Assembly: GCA_016218095.1 (NCBI GenBank)
Contig: JACREV010000017.1
Span: forward strand, 1 to 28,040
Direction of reading: 5' to 3'
Length of the DNA: 28,040 bases
From: Deltaproteobacteria bacterium
GTDB lineage: Bacteria > Desulfobacterota > GWC2-55-46
Shown: positions 15,803 to 24,200 of the stretch, piece after piece
How the letters are laid out: every line of letters begins with the position of its first letter
How positions within the stretch are numbered: the stretch's first letter is position 1
Program-made: the position numbers and the translations under genes
The notes under the pieces: generated by a model
What the model saw: the letters and a program-made list of their open reading frames with translations, nothing else
Database searches by the model: none
What the model was told of the DNA's origin: nothing

Positions 15803-16866
15803 TACGACGAGCGCGGGAGGGCGATGGTGATGAAGTACTTGTAGACCCTGTGCCGGCGGAGCAGCATCCGCCTCTTCGTCCGGTATGTGAAGTATAAGAG
15901 TATGAGGACGAAGGCGAAGGCGGCGAGCTCCACGATATCGCCTATCCTGTTTACGATGATCCGGCTGTCCCCGCCCCGGAGCTCCCTTAAGAGCTCAAGC
16001 GCGTTGGCGGAGGACGGGTCTATCCTCAAGGCCGCCTTTATGGATTCCTCTGAGGAGTGCTCGTCGCCCATCTGCCTGTAGAGCCTGGCAAGGAGGAGGT
16101 GGTTCTCGATATTTGCTGGCTCAAGGTCGACCGCCTGCTTGTAGGCCTTGAGGGATTCGTTATACGACCTCATCCAGAGATAGACGTCGCCTAAGGTCCT
16201 GTGCGCCTCGGTGTAGTTGGGGGCAAGCTCTATCGCCTTTTTGACCTCGACGATCGCGAGCTTGAAGTCCTTCTGCCAGGCAAGGACGGTACCGAGCTCT
16301 TTGCGGAGCTCCGAATCATCCGGATATATGGAGATGGCCTTCTGGAATACAGAGACGGCCGAGGTGAAGTCCCCTGTCATCGAAAAGGTCTTGCCGAGGC
16401 CCTTAAGCGCCTCGTGGTTCTCGGGCTCGGAGGACAGCACCTCCCTGTAGAGCCTCTCGGCCTCGTCGTACCTGTGCGACCACCGGAGGACCGTCGCCAG
16501 GCCGTTAAGCAAGACCGGATTTCCTGGGTCGGCATCGAGCGCGTCCCTGTACGTGACTATCGCCTTGTCGTGGTTGCCGGACCAGGAGAATAGCTCGGCG
16601 AGGCGCGCCCTCGCGTGCATGTCCTTCGGGTTTAATTGAACGACCTTCTGATACTGCTCTATCGCCTCCGGGAGCCTCTTGAGTTTGACATAGGCCTCGG
16701 CGAGCTCCTTGTACGCCGGCGCGTAACCGGGGTTCAGGGAGGCGGACTCCTTAAGGACCGTTTCCGCCTCTTTTGGCTTCCCCTGGTCCAGAAGCCTGTG
16801 CCCCTCGTTGTAGAGGTCTATGTAGGTCGCCTGGAGGAGGAACCCGGCGAGCAGTATCGAGACCAT
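15802..16866 (-). CDS. Periplasmic TPR scaffold anchored by two membrane segments
   Basis: A 354-residue protein. A short hydrophobic N-terminus (2-15) is followed by about eight tandem, well-formed TPR motifs (17-295; for example PEAIEQYQKVVQLNPKD and NEALKAYKQAVDLEP-like repeats). A C-terminal transmembrane segment (about 312-330, VELAAFAFVLILLYFTY) ends in a very basic tail (RTKRRMLLRRHRVYK). By the positive-inside rule the tail is cytoplasmic, so the TPR stack should lie in the periplasm. In Pga and alginate systems, TPR regions (PgaA N-terminus, AlgK) guide the polymer and bind modification enzymes; the same role is inferred here. It starts at a TAATG overlap with the outer-membrane gene and ends at a TAATG overlap with the deacetylase gene. 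Confidence 0.88.
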   Translation of the reverse strand: MVSILLAGFLLQATYIDLYNEGHRLLDQGKPKEAETVLKESASLNPGYAPAYKELAEAYVKLKRLPEAIEQYQKVVQLNPKDMHARARLAELFSWSGNHDKAIVTYRDALDADPGNPVLLNGLATVLRWSHRYDEAERLYREVLSSEPENHEALKGLGKTFSMTGDFTSAVSVFQKAISIYPDDSELRKELGTVLAWQKDFKLAIVEVKKAIELAPNYTEAHRTLGDVYLWMRSYNESLKAYKQAVDLEPANIENHLLLARLYRQMGDEHSSEESIKAALRIDPSSANALELLRELRGGDSRIIVNRIGDIVELAAFAFVLILLYFTYRTKRRMLLRRHRVYKYFITIALPRSS

Positions 16867-18194
16867 TAAAACCCTAAGCCGGTCTTGTAGGAGAGCGTCA
16901 AGAACGCGGCGTTGTCGTCGCTCGTCGGGAGCTTAAGGTGCTTGAAACCGGCGCCTATGTCCATCGACGGGTTTATCGAGTAAAGGCCCGAGACGAGATA
17001 GACATCGGCCGTCTCGCCCGAGTAGTTGGACTCCGTCGAGTACTTGTCATATACGTAATCGAACCTGCCGGTGAGCCTCTCCGTAAAGTCGTAGGCGACC
17101 CCGGTAAGTATGGAGTAGTCGTAGCTGTCGTCAAGGTCCCTGTTCGGGATGTACTTGAGCTCCGCGTTCCACCGGTCCTTCGAGTACTCGATGCCGGCGC
17201 CGAGGAGCGAGGTCGTCTTGTAATGCACGTCGGTCTCGGCGGCCGTTGCGAGCGCGGTGTTCACGTTGTCCCTCCCCTTTATCTCGGTCGACTGGGAGTC
17301 CGGGTCGCGCAGTATCGCGAACATGGCTTTCAGCCTTATAGCCGGGTACGGGGTTATATAGTAGGCCTCTGTAGTGAACTTGTGGTTAGAGGCGGTCGAG
17401 TCCTGGTCGTAGAAGAAAGTCGGGCGGAAGTGCTCGTAGGCGAAAGAGCCCCGGAGGCTCCTCGTGATCCAGTGGGATATCTCCGCCTCGAATACCGGGA
17501 CGGTATCGTATGAGTTGGTGTCCGGGTTAGGCTGCCGGACCAGCGGGTCCACGGGGTAGTCATAGTCCTTTTGGGCGAGGTAGACCTTGAAGTACGAGTC
17601 CGGCCTGTAAAAGTAATAGGCCGAGCCGAAAAACTTGTCCCTCGTATAATAGATATTGTCGGAATAGCCGTATCCTGCGTTAAGCTCGAGCTTGTCGAAC
17701 CCGCCGTACGAGAGCGCCGCCTCGTAACTGTCGGTCGTGTAGTCGGCCTCTGCCCCGCCTATGACGGCGCGGAGCGAGAGGCCCCTCGACCTCTCAAGCG
17801 AAGCGAGGTCGTCGGCGGCCTCGCGGTCCTTCGGGTCGAGCTTCAAGGCCCTCTTGTACGATTCCATAGCCGCCTTGTTGTTCCTCTCCCTCTTTTGAAT
17901 GGAGCCTATCGACTTCATGAGCTCCGCGTTCTCGCCGCCAAGGTCCTTCGCCTTCGCATACTCGGCCATCGCCTCGCCGTAACGCCCCTCTTTCCTGTAG
18001 ACGTCGCCGAGAAGCTGATGGTTTTTGGCGTTCCCGGGCTCGGCGGAGACGAGTTTTTTAGCCATCTCCGCCGCCGAGTACGCGCCGGAGTCGATGAGCC
18101 TTTGCGCCTCATTGTAGCTCGGCGCCTGCGCGTAGGCGGCCGAGGAGACGGCCAGCAATCCTGCCATGAGTAGTGCCGCGTTCAGTCTGCGCAT
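16866..18194 (-). CDS. Outer-membrane TPR/beta-barrel protein (PgaA-like porin)
   Basis: A 442-residue exported protein. The signal peptide is residues 1-22 (MRRLNAALLMAGLLAVSSAAYA). Three to four TPR motifs follow at about 25-135 (YGEAMAEYAKAKDLGG; KAAMESYKRALKLDPKD). The rest (about 140-442) alternates polar and aromatic residues in the manner of amphipathic transmembrane strands and ends in Phe, the classical outer-membrane barrel signature. The size of this part fits a barrel of roughly 16 strands. TPR followed by barrel is the architecture of PgaA, the export porin for poly-GlcNAc, but this protein is about half its length because most TPR capacity lies in the separate protein encoded next. 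AAGGAGG precedes the ATG at 18194. It is the first of four overlapping genes. Confidence 0.85.
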   Translation of the reverse strand: MRRLNAALLMAGLLAVSSAAYAQAPSYNEAQRLIDSGAYSAAEMAKKLVSAEPGNAKNHQLLGDVYRKEGRYGEAMAEYAKAKDLGGENAELMKSIGSIQKRERNNKAAMESYKRALKLDPKDREAADDLASLERSRGLSLRAVIGGAEADYTTDSYEAALSYGGFDKLELNAGYGYSDNIYYTRDKFFGSAYYFYRPDSYFKVYLAQKDYDYPVDPLVRQPNPDTNSYDTVPVFEAEISHWITRSLRGSFAYEHFRPTFFYDQDSTASNHKFTTEAYYITPYPAIRLKAMFAILRDPDSQSTEIKGRDNVNTALATAAETDVHYKTTSLLGAGIEYSKDRWNAELKYIPNRDLDDSYDYSILTGVAYDFTERLTGRFDYVYDKYSTESNYSGETADVYLVSGLYSINPSMDIGAGFKHLKLPTSDDNAAFLTLSYKTGLGF

Positions 18195-18230
18195 CCTGTT
18201 TACGTCCTCCTTATCGTCCTGCTGCGTTTA

Positions 18231-19112
18231 TTAGTCTTTCTTTACGCTGAATCCATTCTCAAACGCGATAGCCAGCGCGTCGAGGACCTCGACCGCCGAG
18301 AGAGAATTGCCGCCGAGCCTCGCGTTGATCTCCAGGAGAACGGGACCGCCGTCCTTCTTAAACCTTATATCGAAATCGAGCGGCCCTTCGAGGTCGATGA
18401 GCCGGGAGGCGCGCCTCGCCACATCCACCGCGTCGTCCTTCGAGGCCCTCTCGACACTGGCGGCGTTGCCGACTATGCCCTCTTTAAGCACCGTCTTTTT
18501 AAGGGCAACGGCCGCGGTCTCTTTTCCGCCCTTGTCTATGAAGAGGTTTACATCGAACTCCTCACCGGGGATGAACTCCTGGAATATTATACCGGATCGG
18601 TCCTCCTTCATCACCTCATCTGCCGTATCATATACCTTGACCCCCCTGCCGCCGCGCCCGAAGACCGGCTTTGCGAGCAGAGGCAACCCCAACTCCCTTA
18701 TGACGGCCTCCCTGGGGCTCGACCCTTCGAGGGTCTTGGGCACAGGCACCCCTGCCTCCCCCATGACGACGGCCGTCTTGAACTTGTCGTTCGCAATCTC
18801 AACGGCCTTATGCGAAGAGATGAATACGGCGCAACCGAGCGCTTCTATTTCGGGTCTCAGCCTCGCTACCGTAAGAAGCTCCTCGGTGACGGTCGGGACA
18901 AAGAGCACGGGACGCCTCAGTCTTATGAGGTCCAGAAGCGCCTCGGGGAATTCCGGGCTTGAAGCGAGCGGGAGGAGCATAAACTCGTCCGCCTTCTCAT
19001 CCACCTCCCTTACGTCGGTGCCTATGACAGAGGTCCCTCTTCCGCCGAAATACCTTGCGGCCGACCTCCCGGCCGGGCCTCCTATACCTGTGACAAGGAC
19101 CCTGTACCCCAT
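18231..19112 (-). CDS. ATP-grasp ligase, CarB/PylC-like
   Basis: A 293-residue protein. It has an N-terminal Rossmann-like preATP-grasp domain (VLVTGIGGPAGRSAARYF, 5-22) and an ATP-grasp fold with LLAKPVFGRGGRGVKV (145-160, Lys148 binding ATP), the hinge FQEFIPGEEFDV and the Mg2+-site segment PVLLEINARLGG (257-268). Such enzymes form carboxylate-amine or carboxylate-thiol bonds through acyl-phosphates. A frame exists from GTG 19130, but ATG 19112 has GGGGAGGAG at good distance and is preferred. It lies 36 bases upstream of the outer-membrane porin gene with no terminator between, and is probably the first gene of the polysaccharide operon. If so, it could attach an amino acid or similar group to amines exposed by the deacetylase; this is speculative. 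The substrate is unknown. Confidence 0.88.
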   Translation of the reverse strand: MGYRVLVTGIGGPAGRSAARYFGGRGTSVIGTDVREVDEKADEFMLLPLASSPEFPEALLDLIRLRRPVLFVPTVTEELLTVARLRPEIEALGCAVFISSHKAVEIANDKFKTAVVMGEAGVPVPKTLEGSSPREAVIRELGLPLLAKPVFGRGGRGVKVYDTADEVMKEDRSGIIFQEFIPGEEFDVNLFIDKGGKETAAVALKKTVLKEGIVGNAASVERASKDDAVDVARRASRLIDLEGPLDFDIRFKKDGGPVLLEINARLGGNSLSAVEVLDALAIAFENGFSVKKD

Positions 19113-19242
19113 CCTGATACTCCTCCCCACATCTATACTAAACGATATAGATTAAACTACGATTAAAGTCATTCCGGCTGTTTAACAGAGACCTTACCGA
19201 GGGTTTCTGAGACAGCGGCGGCCTTTTGAGGTGTCTGGCGCA

Positions 19243-19294
19243 TAAAAAAACCTCCGTCGCCGATTATTGTATAGCAGTCAGCGGTAACGGAGGT
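19243..19294 (-). terminator. Rho-independent terminator of the gene at 19377-19799
   Basis: Stem ACCTCCGT (19250-19257) with ACGGAGGT (19287-19294), extended inside by CCG/CGG across a 2-base mismatch, and a loop of about 19 bases. On the minus strand it is followed by a run of seven T (complement of 19244-19250). It isolates the small unknown gene from the polysaccharide operon downstream. Confidence 0.75.
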
Positions 19295-19376
19295 CTGTGA
19301 TTTTCTTCACGTCATCTTTAAAAAACTTAAAGTCAGCCTGCCTGCCAACGCGAAGGCTATGCTCCAGAGGGGCCGC

Positions 19377-19799
19377 CTATTCGATCGACCTTACGTTAGT
19401 GACTATCACGCCCTGGACGTCGAGCTTGCCTTCCTGCGCCGCCTGTATGGAAGGAGCGTCCCACTCTCCGCCGTCCTGCCTCCACATGCCGTTGCAGACG
19501 ATCGTCTCTCCAGCCTTGATGAGCTCAAGAGGGGGCTTCTTCGTCCTGTACCTTGGCATGAGGAGGATGCTCGTGAAAGTAGTGGACCCCTCGAACGGGA
19601 CCGGGGTCGCGCTCTTGACCACGAACCAGTGCTCTGTGATCTTTTCGTTCCTCTTGTCTTCCTTGAGCGCCCTGACCAACGGGTCGAAGTCAAAGGAGCG
19701 GGACCCTTCGAGCCCTTCTACAACCGTACCTATGATGACGTTGGTCTTGTCCCCGGCGTCAAAATTCCTGGGCTGACCGACCTCGAGCTTGACCTTCAT
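19377..19799 (-). CDS. Unrecognised 140-residue soluble protein
   Basis: A 140-residue protein not assigned to a family. No signal peptide, membrane segment, cysteine pair or catalytic motif is visible. The composition is mixed, with predicted beta-strands (NVIIGTVVEGL; EHWFVVKSATPVPF; TSILLMPRY; QGVIVTNVRSIE) suggesting a compact beta-rich fold. It is surely a gene: codon composition matches the GC-rich neighbours, AAGGGG precedes the ATG, a two-hexamer promoter lies at 19838-19866 and a terminator follows. It is therefore a monocistronic unit between the lytic transglycosylase and the polysaccharide operon. Confidence 0.8.
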   Translation of the reverse strand: MKVKLEVGQPRNFDAGDKTNVIIGTVVEGLEGSRSFDFDPLVRALKEDKRNEKITEHWFVVKSATPVPFEGSTTFTSILLMPRYRTKKPPLELIKAGETIVCNGMWRQDGGEWDAPSIQAAQEGKLDVQGVIVTNVRSIE

Positions 19800-19837
19800 G
19801 CGAACACCCCTTCATGCTTTTCTGAGATAATCCTTTA

Positions 19838-19866
19838 ATGATAGCAATATACCCTTCTTCAGACAA
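19838..19866 (-). promoter_or_regulatory. Sigma-70 promoter of the 140-residue protein gene
   Basis: On the minus strand TTGTCT (19866-19861), a 17-base spacer and TATCAT (19843-19838), ending about 40 bases before the ATG at 19799. Copy 2 of the palindromic repeat begins 17 bases upstream of the -35 hexamer. Confidence 0.6.
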
Positions 19867-19882
19867 GAAAATTATGACCCTT

Positions 19883-20016
19883 AGGCTACTCTAAAAATTA
19901 GGAATTTTTTCTGAGGTCAAGGAAGGGCGGAAATAAAAAGCGGAGCATATATGGGAATATGTGAGCATTTTTATTTCCGTCCTGACACAGAGATCAGGAA
20001 AAAGAACAATTTTTAG
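19883..20016. repeat. MITE-like palindromic repeat, copy 2
   Basis: The 126-bp core at 19891-20016 differs from the core at 10371-10496 at only four positions. It keeps the terminal CTAAAAATT...AATTTTTAG and the internal pair CGGAAATAAAAA/TTTTTATTTCCG. The left outer extension is preserved as AGGCTACTCTAAAAATT (one base shorter than in copy 1). The right extension AGCCT is missing: the core ends 6 bases before the stop codon (20023) of the lytic transglycosylase gene. This copy is thus truncated or diverged at one end. It lies between two minus-strand genes and could form a hairpin in a transglycosylase read-through transcript. Confidence 0.85.
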
Positions 20017-20022
20017 TCATTT

Positions 20023-20664
20023 TCAGCCCGGGACCTCAAGGAGCGCCTGCTGAACCTTGACGTAGTACCTCTCGCCGCTCACCGGGAGGTTGCCCCTGTA
20101 GTAGCGCTGGATGCCCTCCTTTTTGCCCCACCTCTTTATGTTCTCAGCGAGTATGTGGGTGCCTATCCGTATGTTCGTGTCTATCGAGAAGAGGTCGCCC
20201 TCCATGCCGAGCGCCGAGGGCCACCAGGGCATGACCTGCATGAGCCCGCGAGCGCCTCTCCTGCTTACGGCGCGGACGTTCCCGTGCGACTCCACCTTTA
20301 TGATGGCGACGACGAGGCTCGGAGGGAGTTTGTATGCGCCGCTGTAGCGGACGATGGCCCTTCCCGACTCGAAGACCTCCTGGGCCGTCAACGCCGGGTT
20401 CAGTTCCTTAAGACGCCTCCCCCACCGCATGTATTCCTCCATCCTTGAGACGTCTTCGGTGCCGAGCGCGAGGTCAGGCCCCCTGTAGTACGGGTATATG
20501 GCTTTGCCGACCAGTTCGACGAGCTCCGCTCTGCGGGAAACGAGGCGCCCGGAGGCGATAGGCACAGCGAGGATGAGCAACACGAAGATCATCGGGACGA
20601 TGAAGTAGAGCCTTGTTCTGTAAAAGGCATACGGGGCGGGGCGGGGCCCTGGTGCTCTCTCCAT
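20023..20664 (-). CDS. Membrane-anchored lytic transglycosylase (SLT domain)
   Basis: A 213-residue protein from the chosen ATG. A transmembrane anchor at about 20-37 (YFIVPMIFVLLILAVPIA) places the rest in the periplasm. The SLT/GEWL-like domain shows the catalytic Glu125 in AIIKVESHGNVRAVSRRGARGLMQVMP (shown in part), with ES, GLMQ and the later Tyr-rich segment RYYRGN. It cleaves peptidoglycan glycan strands with formation of 1,6-anhydro ends. The frame is open to an ATG at 20685, but AAAGGAG lies between the two ATGs, 9 bases before the one at 20664, so the shorter start is preferred. No partner gene is adjacent; a role in remodelling the wall for an envelope machine is possible. Confidence 0.92.
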   Translation of the reverse strand: MERAPGPRPAPYAFYRTRLYFIVPMIFVLLILAVPIASGRLVSRRAELVELVGKAIYPYYRGPDLALGTEDVSRMEEYMRWGRRLKELNPALTAQEVFESGRAIVRYSGAYKLPPSLVVAIIKVESHGNVRAVSRRGARGLMQVMPWWPSALGMEGDLFSIDTNIRIGTHILAENIKRWGKKEGIQRYYRGNLPVSGERYYVKVQQALLEVPG

Positions 20665-20924
20665 TATGGCATCTCCTTTCGCCAAACGTTGTCTCAGGCG
20701 TTGCGGATCAGGGGCTAAGGACGGGCCCTGCGGCGTCTGCGGCCCTCCTCAAACAGCGCTACGGTAAACGAAAGGTTTGTCCGGGATAGGTAGAGTATAA
20801 TCGAAAAAAAACGGAGTGCAGGGGTTTTGAGGAAATTGTTCCGGGAGGGTTGAAAGGCGTTTTTTTCTCTTTAAAACAGACGAGACACTCCTGGTTTCCG
20901 CCGGTGTAATCATCTCATTAGGGC
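20665..20924. other. Intergenic region between transglycosylase and tRNA promoter
   Basis: No gene is seen here. On the minus strand, TATACT at about 20808-20813 preceded by an A/T tract is a possible -10 for the transglycosylase gene, but no good -35 accompanies it; the leader would be about 140 bases. TATAAT on the plus strand at about 20806-20811 likewise lacks a -35. No convincing terminator or small reading frame was found. Confidence 0.4.
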
Positions 20925-20953
20925 TTGACTCTTTGGGTTCAATGATGTATTAT
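20925..20953 (+). promoter_or_regulatory. Sigma-70 promoter of tRNA-Gly
   Basis: TTGACT (20925-20930), a 17-base spacer and TATTAT (20948-20953). Transcription would start near 20960, leaving a leader of about 56 bases before the mature 5' end of the tRNA at 21016. Confidence 0.65.
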
Positions 20954-21015
20954 TTTGATTCTTCATTTCGAGAAGGCCCCTTTTAGGTTTTTTGCCTTAT
21001 TTTTCAGGCAGTTAC

Positions 21016-21089
21016 GCGGGCGTAATTCAGTGGTAGAATGGAAGCTTCCCAAGCTTCATACGAGGGTTCGATTCCCTTCGCCCGCTCCA
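21016..21089 (+). tRNA. tRNA-Gly(CCC)
   Basis: A complete 74-base cloverleaf with encoded CCA (21087-21089). Acceptor stem GCGGGCG/CGCCCGC, D-loop AGTGGTAGA, anticodon loop TTCCCAA closed by GAAGC/GCTTC with anticodon CCC (21048-21050), and T-arm CGAGGGTTCGATTCCCTTCG. It has its own promoter and is followed 9 bases later by a strong terminator. Confidence 0.97.
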
Positions 21090-21098
21090 GAAATATAT

Positions 21099-21135
21099 AA
21101 GCCCCCGCCCGATTCCGGGCGGGGGCTTTGTTTTT
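21099..21135 (+). terminator. Rho-independent terminator of tRNA-Gly
   Basis: A 13-bp perfect stem (AAGCCCCCGCCCG with CGGGCGGGGGCTT) and ATTC loop, followed by TGTTTTT. It marks the last GC-rich sequence before the AT-rich insertion. Confidence 0.93.
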
Positions 21136-21150
21136 AAGCCCGTAAAAGAT

Positions 21151-21180
21151 TTGCGTTCAAATTATATAAGATGCTATAAC
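21151..21180 (+). promoter_or_regulatory. Possible sigma-70 promoter of the NACHT gene
   Basis: TTGCGT (21151-21156), an 18-base spacer and TATAAC (21175-21180), about 50 bases before the start codon. The region is AT-rich, so such matches arise easily by chance. Confidence 0.4.
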
Positions 21181-21228
21181 AACAATTATATAGTTGCTAA
21201 TCCCAGGTAGATGTTGAAATTATGATAG

Positions 21229-24200
21229 GTGGCTATGGAAACCGGAACAAGCCCGGAAGTAAATACCTCTCTTAAACGCTTAATTAGAATACTCGGTTCT
21301 TCTGACGAACAATCCATTACAAGCCTTCCCAAGCCTTTTTCTGATTTTCTAAATACTCCCAATATAATCCTCCTTGGCGACCCGGGTTCCGGTAAAACAC
21401 ATACCTTTAAAGCAGGAGCAAAAAGAGAAAGTGCGGAAGTCCTTCCAGTCCGAAGTTTCCTTACGAATGGAAGGAGTCGTTGCATAGGTAAGAGGGTTCT
21501 ATACATTGATGGATTGGATGAAATTCGCTCGCGTGTTGATAATGCAAATTTAATAGACCAAATTATTATTTTGCTAAACGAATTGGGGCGGCCAAATGTA
21601 AGGTTATCCTGTCGGGCCGCAGATTGGCTGGGAGAAACTGACCTGTCATTATTCAAAGATTATTTCGGAAAAAATTCCTATGTAGTATTTCAACTTGAGC
21701 CATTAACAGAAATGGAAATAGCTGACATTTTGAGGGCTAAAGGTATAACAAAACCTGAAATGTTTATTCAGAAGGCATTTGAGCACAATGTTGATTCACT
21801 TTTATCGAACCCTCAAACATTGTTGATGCTGACTGAAATTGCGGGAGATAATTCCTGGCCAAATACCAAGAAGGAACTTTTTGAATTATCGGCCAGCAAG
21901 CTATTATCAGAGCACAATCAAAATATAATGAGGACGAGTTTAGGAAAATATGGTCCCGACGAACTGATTGCTTACGCTGGCGCAGCCTGCGGTGCTATTT
22001 TGATTTCAAATGCTTCTGGTATTAGCCTTCGACCTCACAATATGCCTGGAGATTTTCCGTCCTATCGAACCTTGCCTGTAGATGATTTAGAGAAGGCACA
22101 AGCTTGTCTAACGAGACGAGCTTTTTCATTCGTAGACGCAGATAATGAAGCTGTTTCTTATGCGCATAGGACTATTGCAGAGTTTTTGGCTGCCACATGG
22201 TTTAAGAAAAAGATACAAAATGGATTTCCATTCGGCCGTATTCAAAATTTGATTTGCATAAAAGGACACCCCGCAACAGAGCTCCGTGGGCTTCATGCTT
22301 GGCTTGCAACAATGCTTTCAGATTCTCATTCAGCCATCCTTATAAAGAATGACCCTTTTGGAGTGTTGATGTATGGAGATCCCGCCTCTTTATCGCCCTC
22401 TAATCGCAAAAAATTATTTCATGCATTAGAAGAGTTACCTCAAACAGACCCGTGGTTTCGTTCTAAGGATTGGTCAGACAAACCTTTGGGGGCGCTTTCC
22501 GGGCCTGATATGGTTGAATCTTTCCGACAGGTCTTATCTGACAAGAACTTTTCTTATCATTTGCGCAGTCTTGTTATGGATGCAATCAGCAATGGCCCTC
22601 AACTATCAATGAGCGAAGATTTAGGCAGGGTTTTGAGTGATACTGATGAGCCATTTGGAATAAGGTCATCTGCAGTGGAAGCACTGCTGCATGCAGTACC
22701 AAATGGCAAACAAATTATCGCAGAAATCTTCAAATCTTTACTAACTAATGATCCATCTGTACGGTTGAGGGCAAAAATAATTGCACGACTCTATAACAAT
22801 TATTTTACACCGGAAGATGTCTTGTCATTATTGAATGATGTACTCAAAGATAAAGGGGAATTTGAGCTTGGCAGTTTTCGGTGGTTTGCAGATTCTCTCC
22901 CATGCGAATCTTTGCCGGGCATACTTGATGGTATTTGCCATCTGCCTAATAAAGAAAAAATTATTAGAAACAATAGATTTGAAGTCGAAATAGTGCTCTC
23001 TCGTTTGCTTATTAGATTCTTACAATCGGGACAAACTGAAGAGACGAAGCGTATATGGTTATGGCTAACTTCTTTTTTCGAGTTTTGTCGTCATTCATAT
23101 GGAGGTGTTGGCAGGGATATTGGTAGTTGCTTATCTGAAAAACCTCAATTGATATTAGCTTTCTTTGAGATTGCCTTAAATGAGTTCAACATTGAAGAGC
23201 CGAGTCAGTATTTTATATACAAATTCAAAAATATTACAATGTATTCGCTTTCTAACAGGATATTTATTGAGTATATTTTTAGCATTCTAAAGAACAAAGA
23301 CAGATTTGCCGCAAAAGACTATTTTCTTTATGAACTATTAGGCATTCTAATTTTTGAATCAATAGATCTTTTTGAGGAATATTACAATTTTGCAAATGGC
23401 AACGAGCGTTTAGAAAAAATACGCGACAAAAACTGCTTCCATATCCTCGAAGATTGGCGAATAAAAAATATTCAAGAGAAATGGCAAAACGAGCGTGAAA
23501 ACGAAACGAAAACAAAGCAAATAATGAGTGATTTATCGGAAGACCAAGAGTCTATCAGATCTGGGCAGCATCTTAATGCACTTGGTTGGCTTGCGTATCT
23601 TTATTTTGGTTTATTTATTGACTCAAAAAAAGAATTATCTCCGATGGAACGGTTGCAAAGCAGAATCGGTGAGGAAATGTCAGCAATTGCAATCGAGGGT
23701 TTCTCTGCAGTTCTTTCCAGAAATGATCTCCCTACACCAACTGAAGTAGCCTTGCACAATGTCAAAAATAGATTTTATAGGTGGTGGTATGCAGTCATTG
23801 CGGGTATGAATAAGGAATGGCAAAAGATGAGTGATATCACCCGTCTTTCGGACGAAGTGCTTAAATCTGCATTGGCAATATCATCAATCTATCTATTTGA
23901 CAGTAATGAGAATAATGACCAAGCAAGTAAATGGCAGGAGAAAATATTTTTAGAAAGGCCGACACTCGCAAAAAGTGTTTTTGAGGATATCATCAGAGTA
24001 GAACTTAAACATAGCAAGAGGAATTCTAGTATTTTTTATAAACTTGCCAGCAAAGAAACTCAATCTTGGCGCGGCGACTTAGCAATGAATGTTTTGGCAG
24101 AATTACCTAACGCAAATCCAGATGACCTTAGAGATTTATTGTTTGCTGCAATTTCAGATTCGAAATATCATCGTGATTTACTAAAGCTGTGTAGTACAAT

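Noticed and set aside
16217..16866. Tandem TPR-coding repeats as possible DNA repeat array
   Set aside because: The repetition is at protein level with diverged codons, not a DNA repeat or CRISPR. No CRISPR-like array was seen anywhere in the window.
21016..21089. tRNA-Gly as integration site (attB) for the AT-rich insertion
   Set aside because: No copy of the tRNA 3' end was found near 25270, no integrase is present and the tRNA is followed by its own intact GC-rich terminator before composition changes.
21170..21210. Imperfect palindrome upstream of the NACHT gene (around CAACAATTATATAGTTG)
   Set aside because: Only four paired bases on each side in AT-rich sequence; too weak to call an operator.
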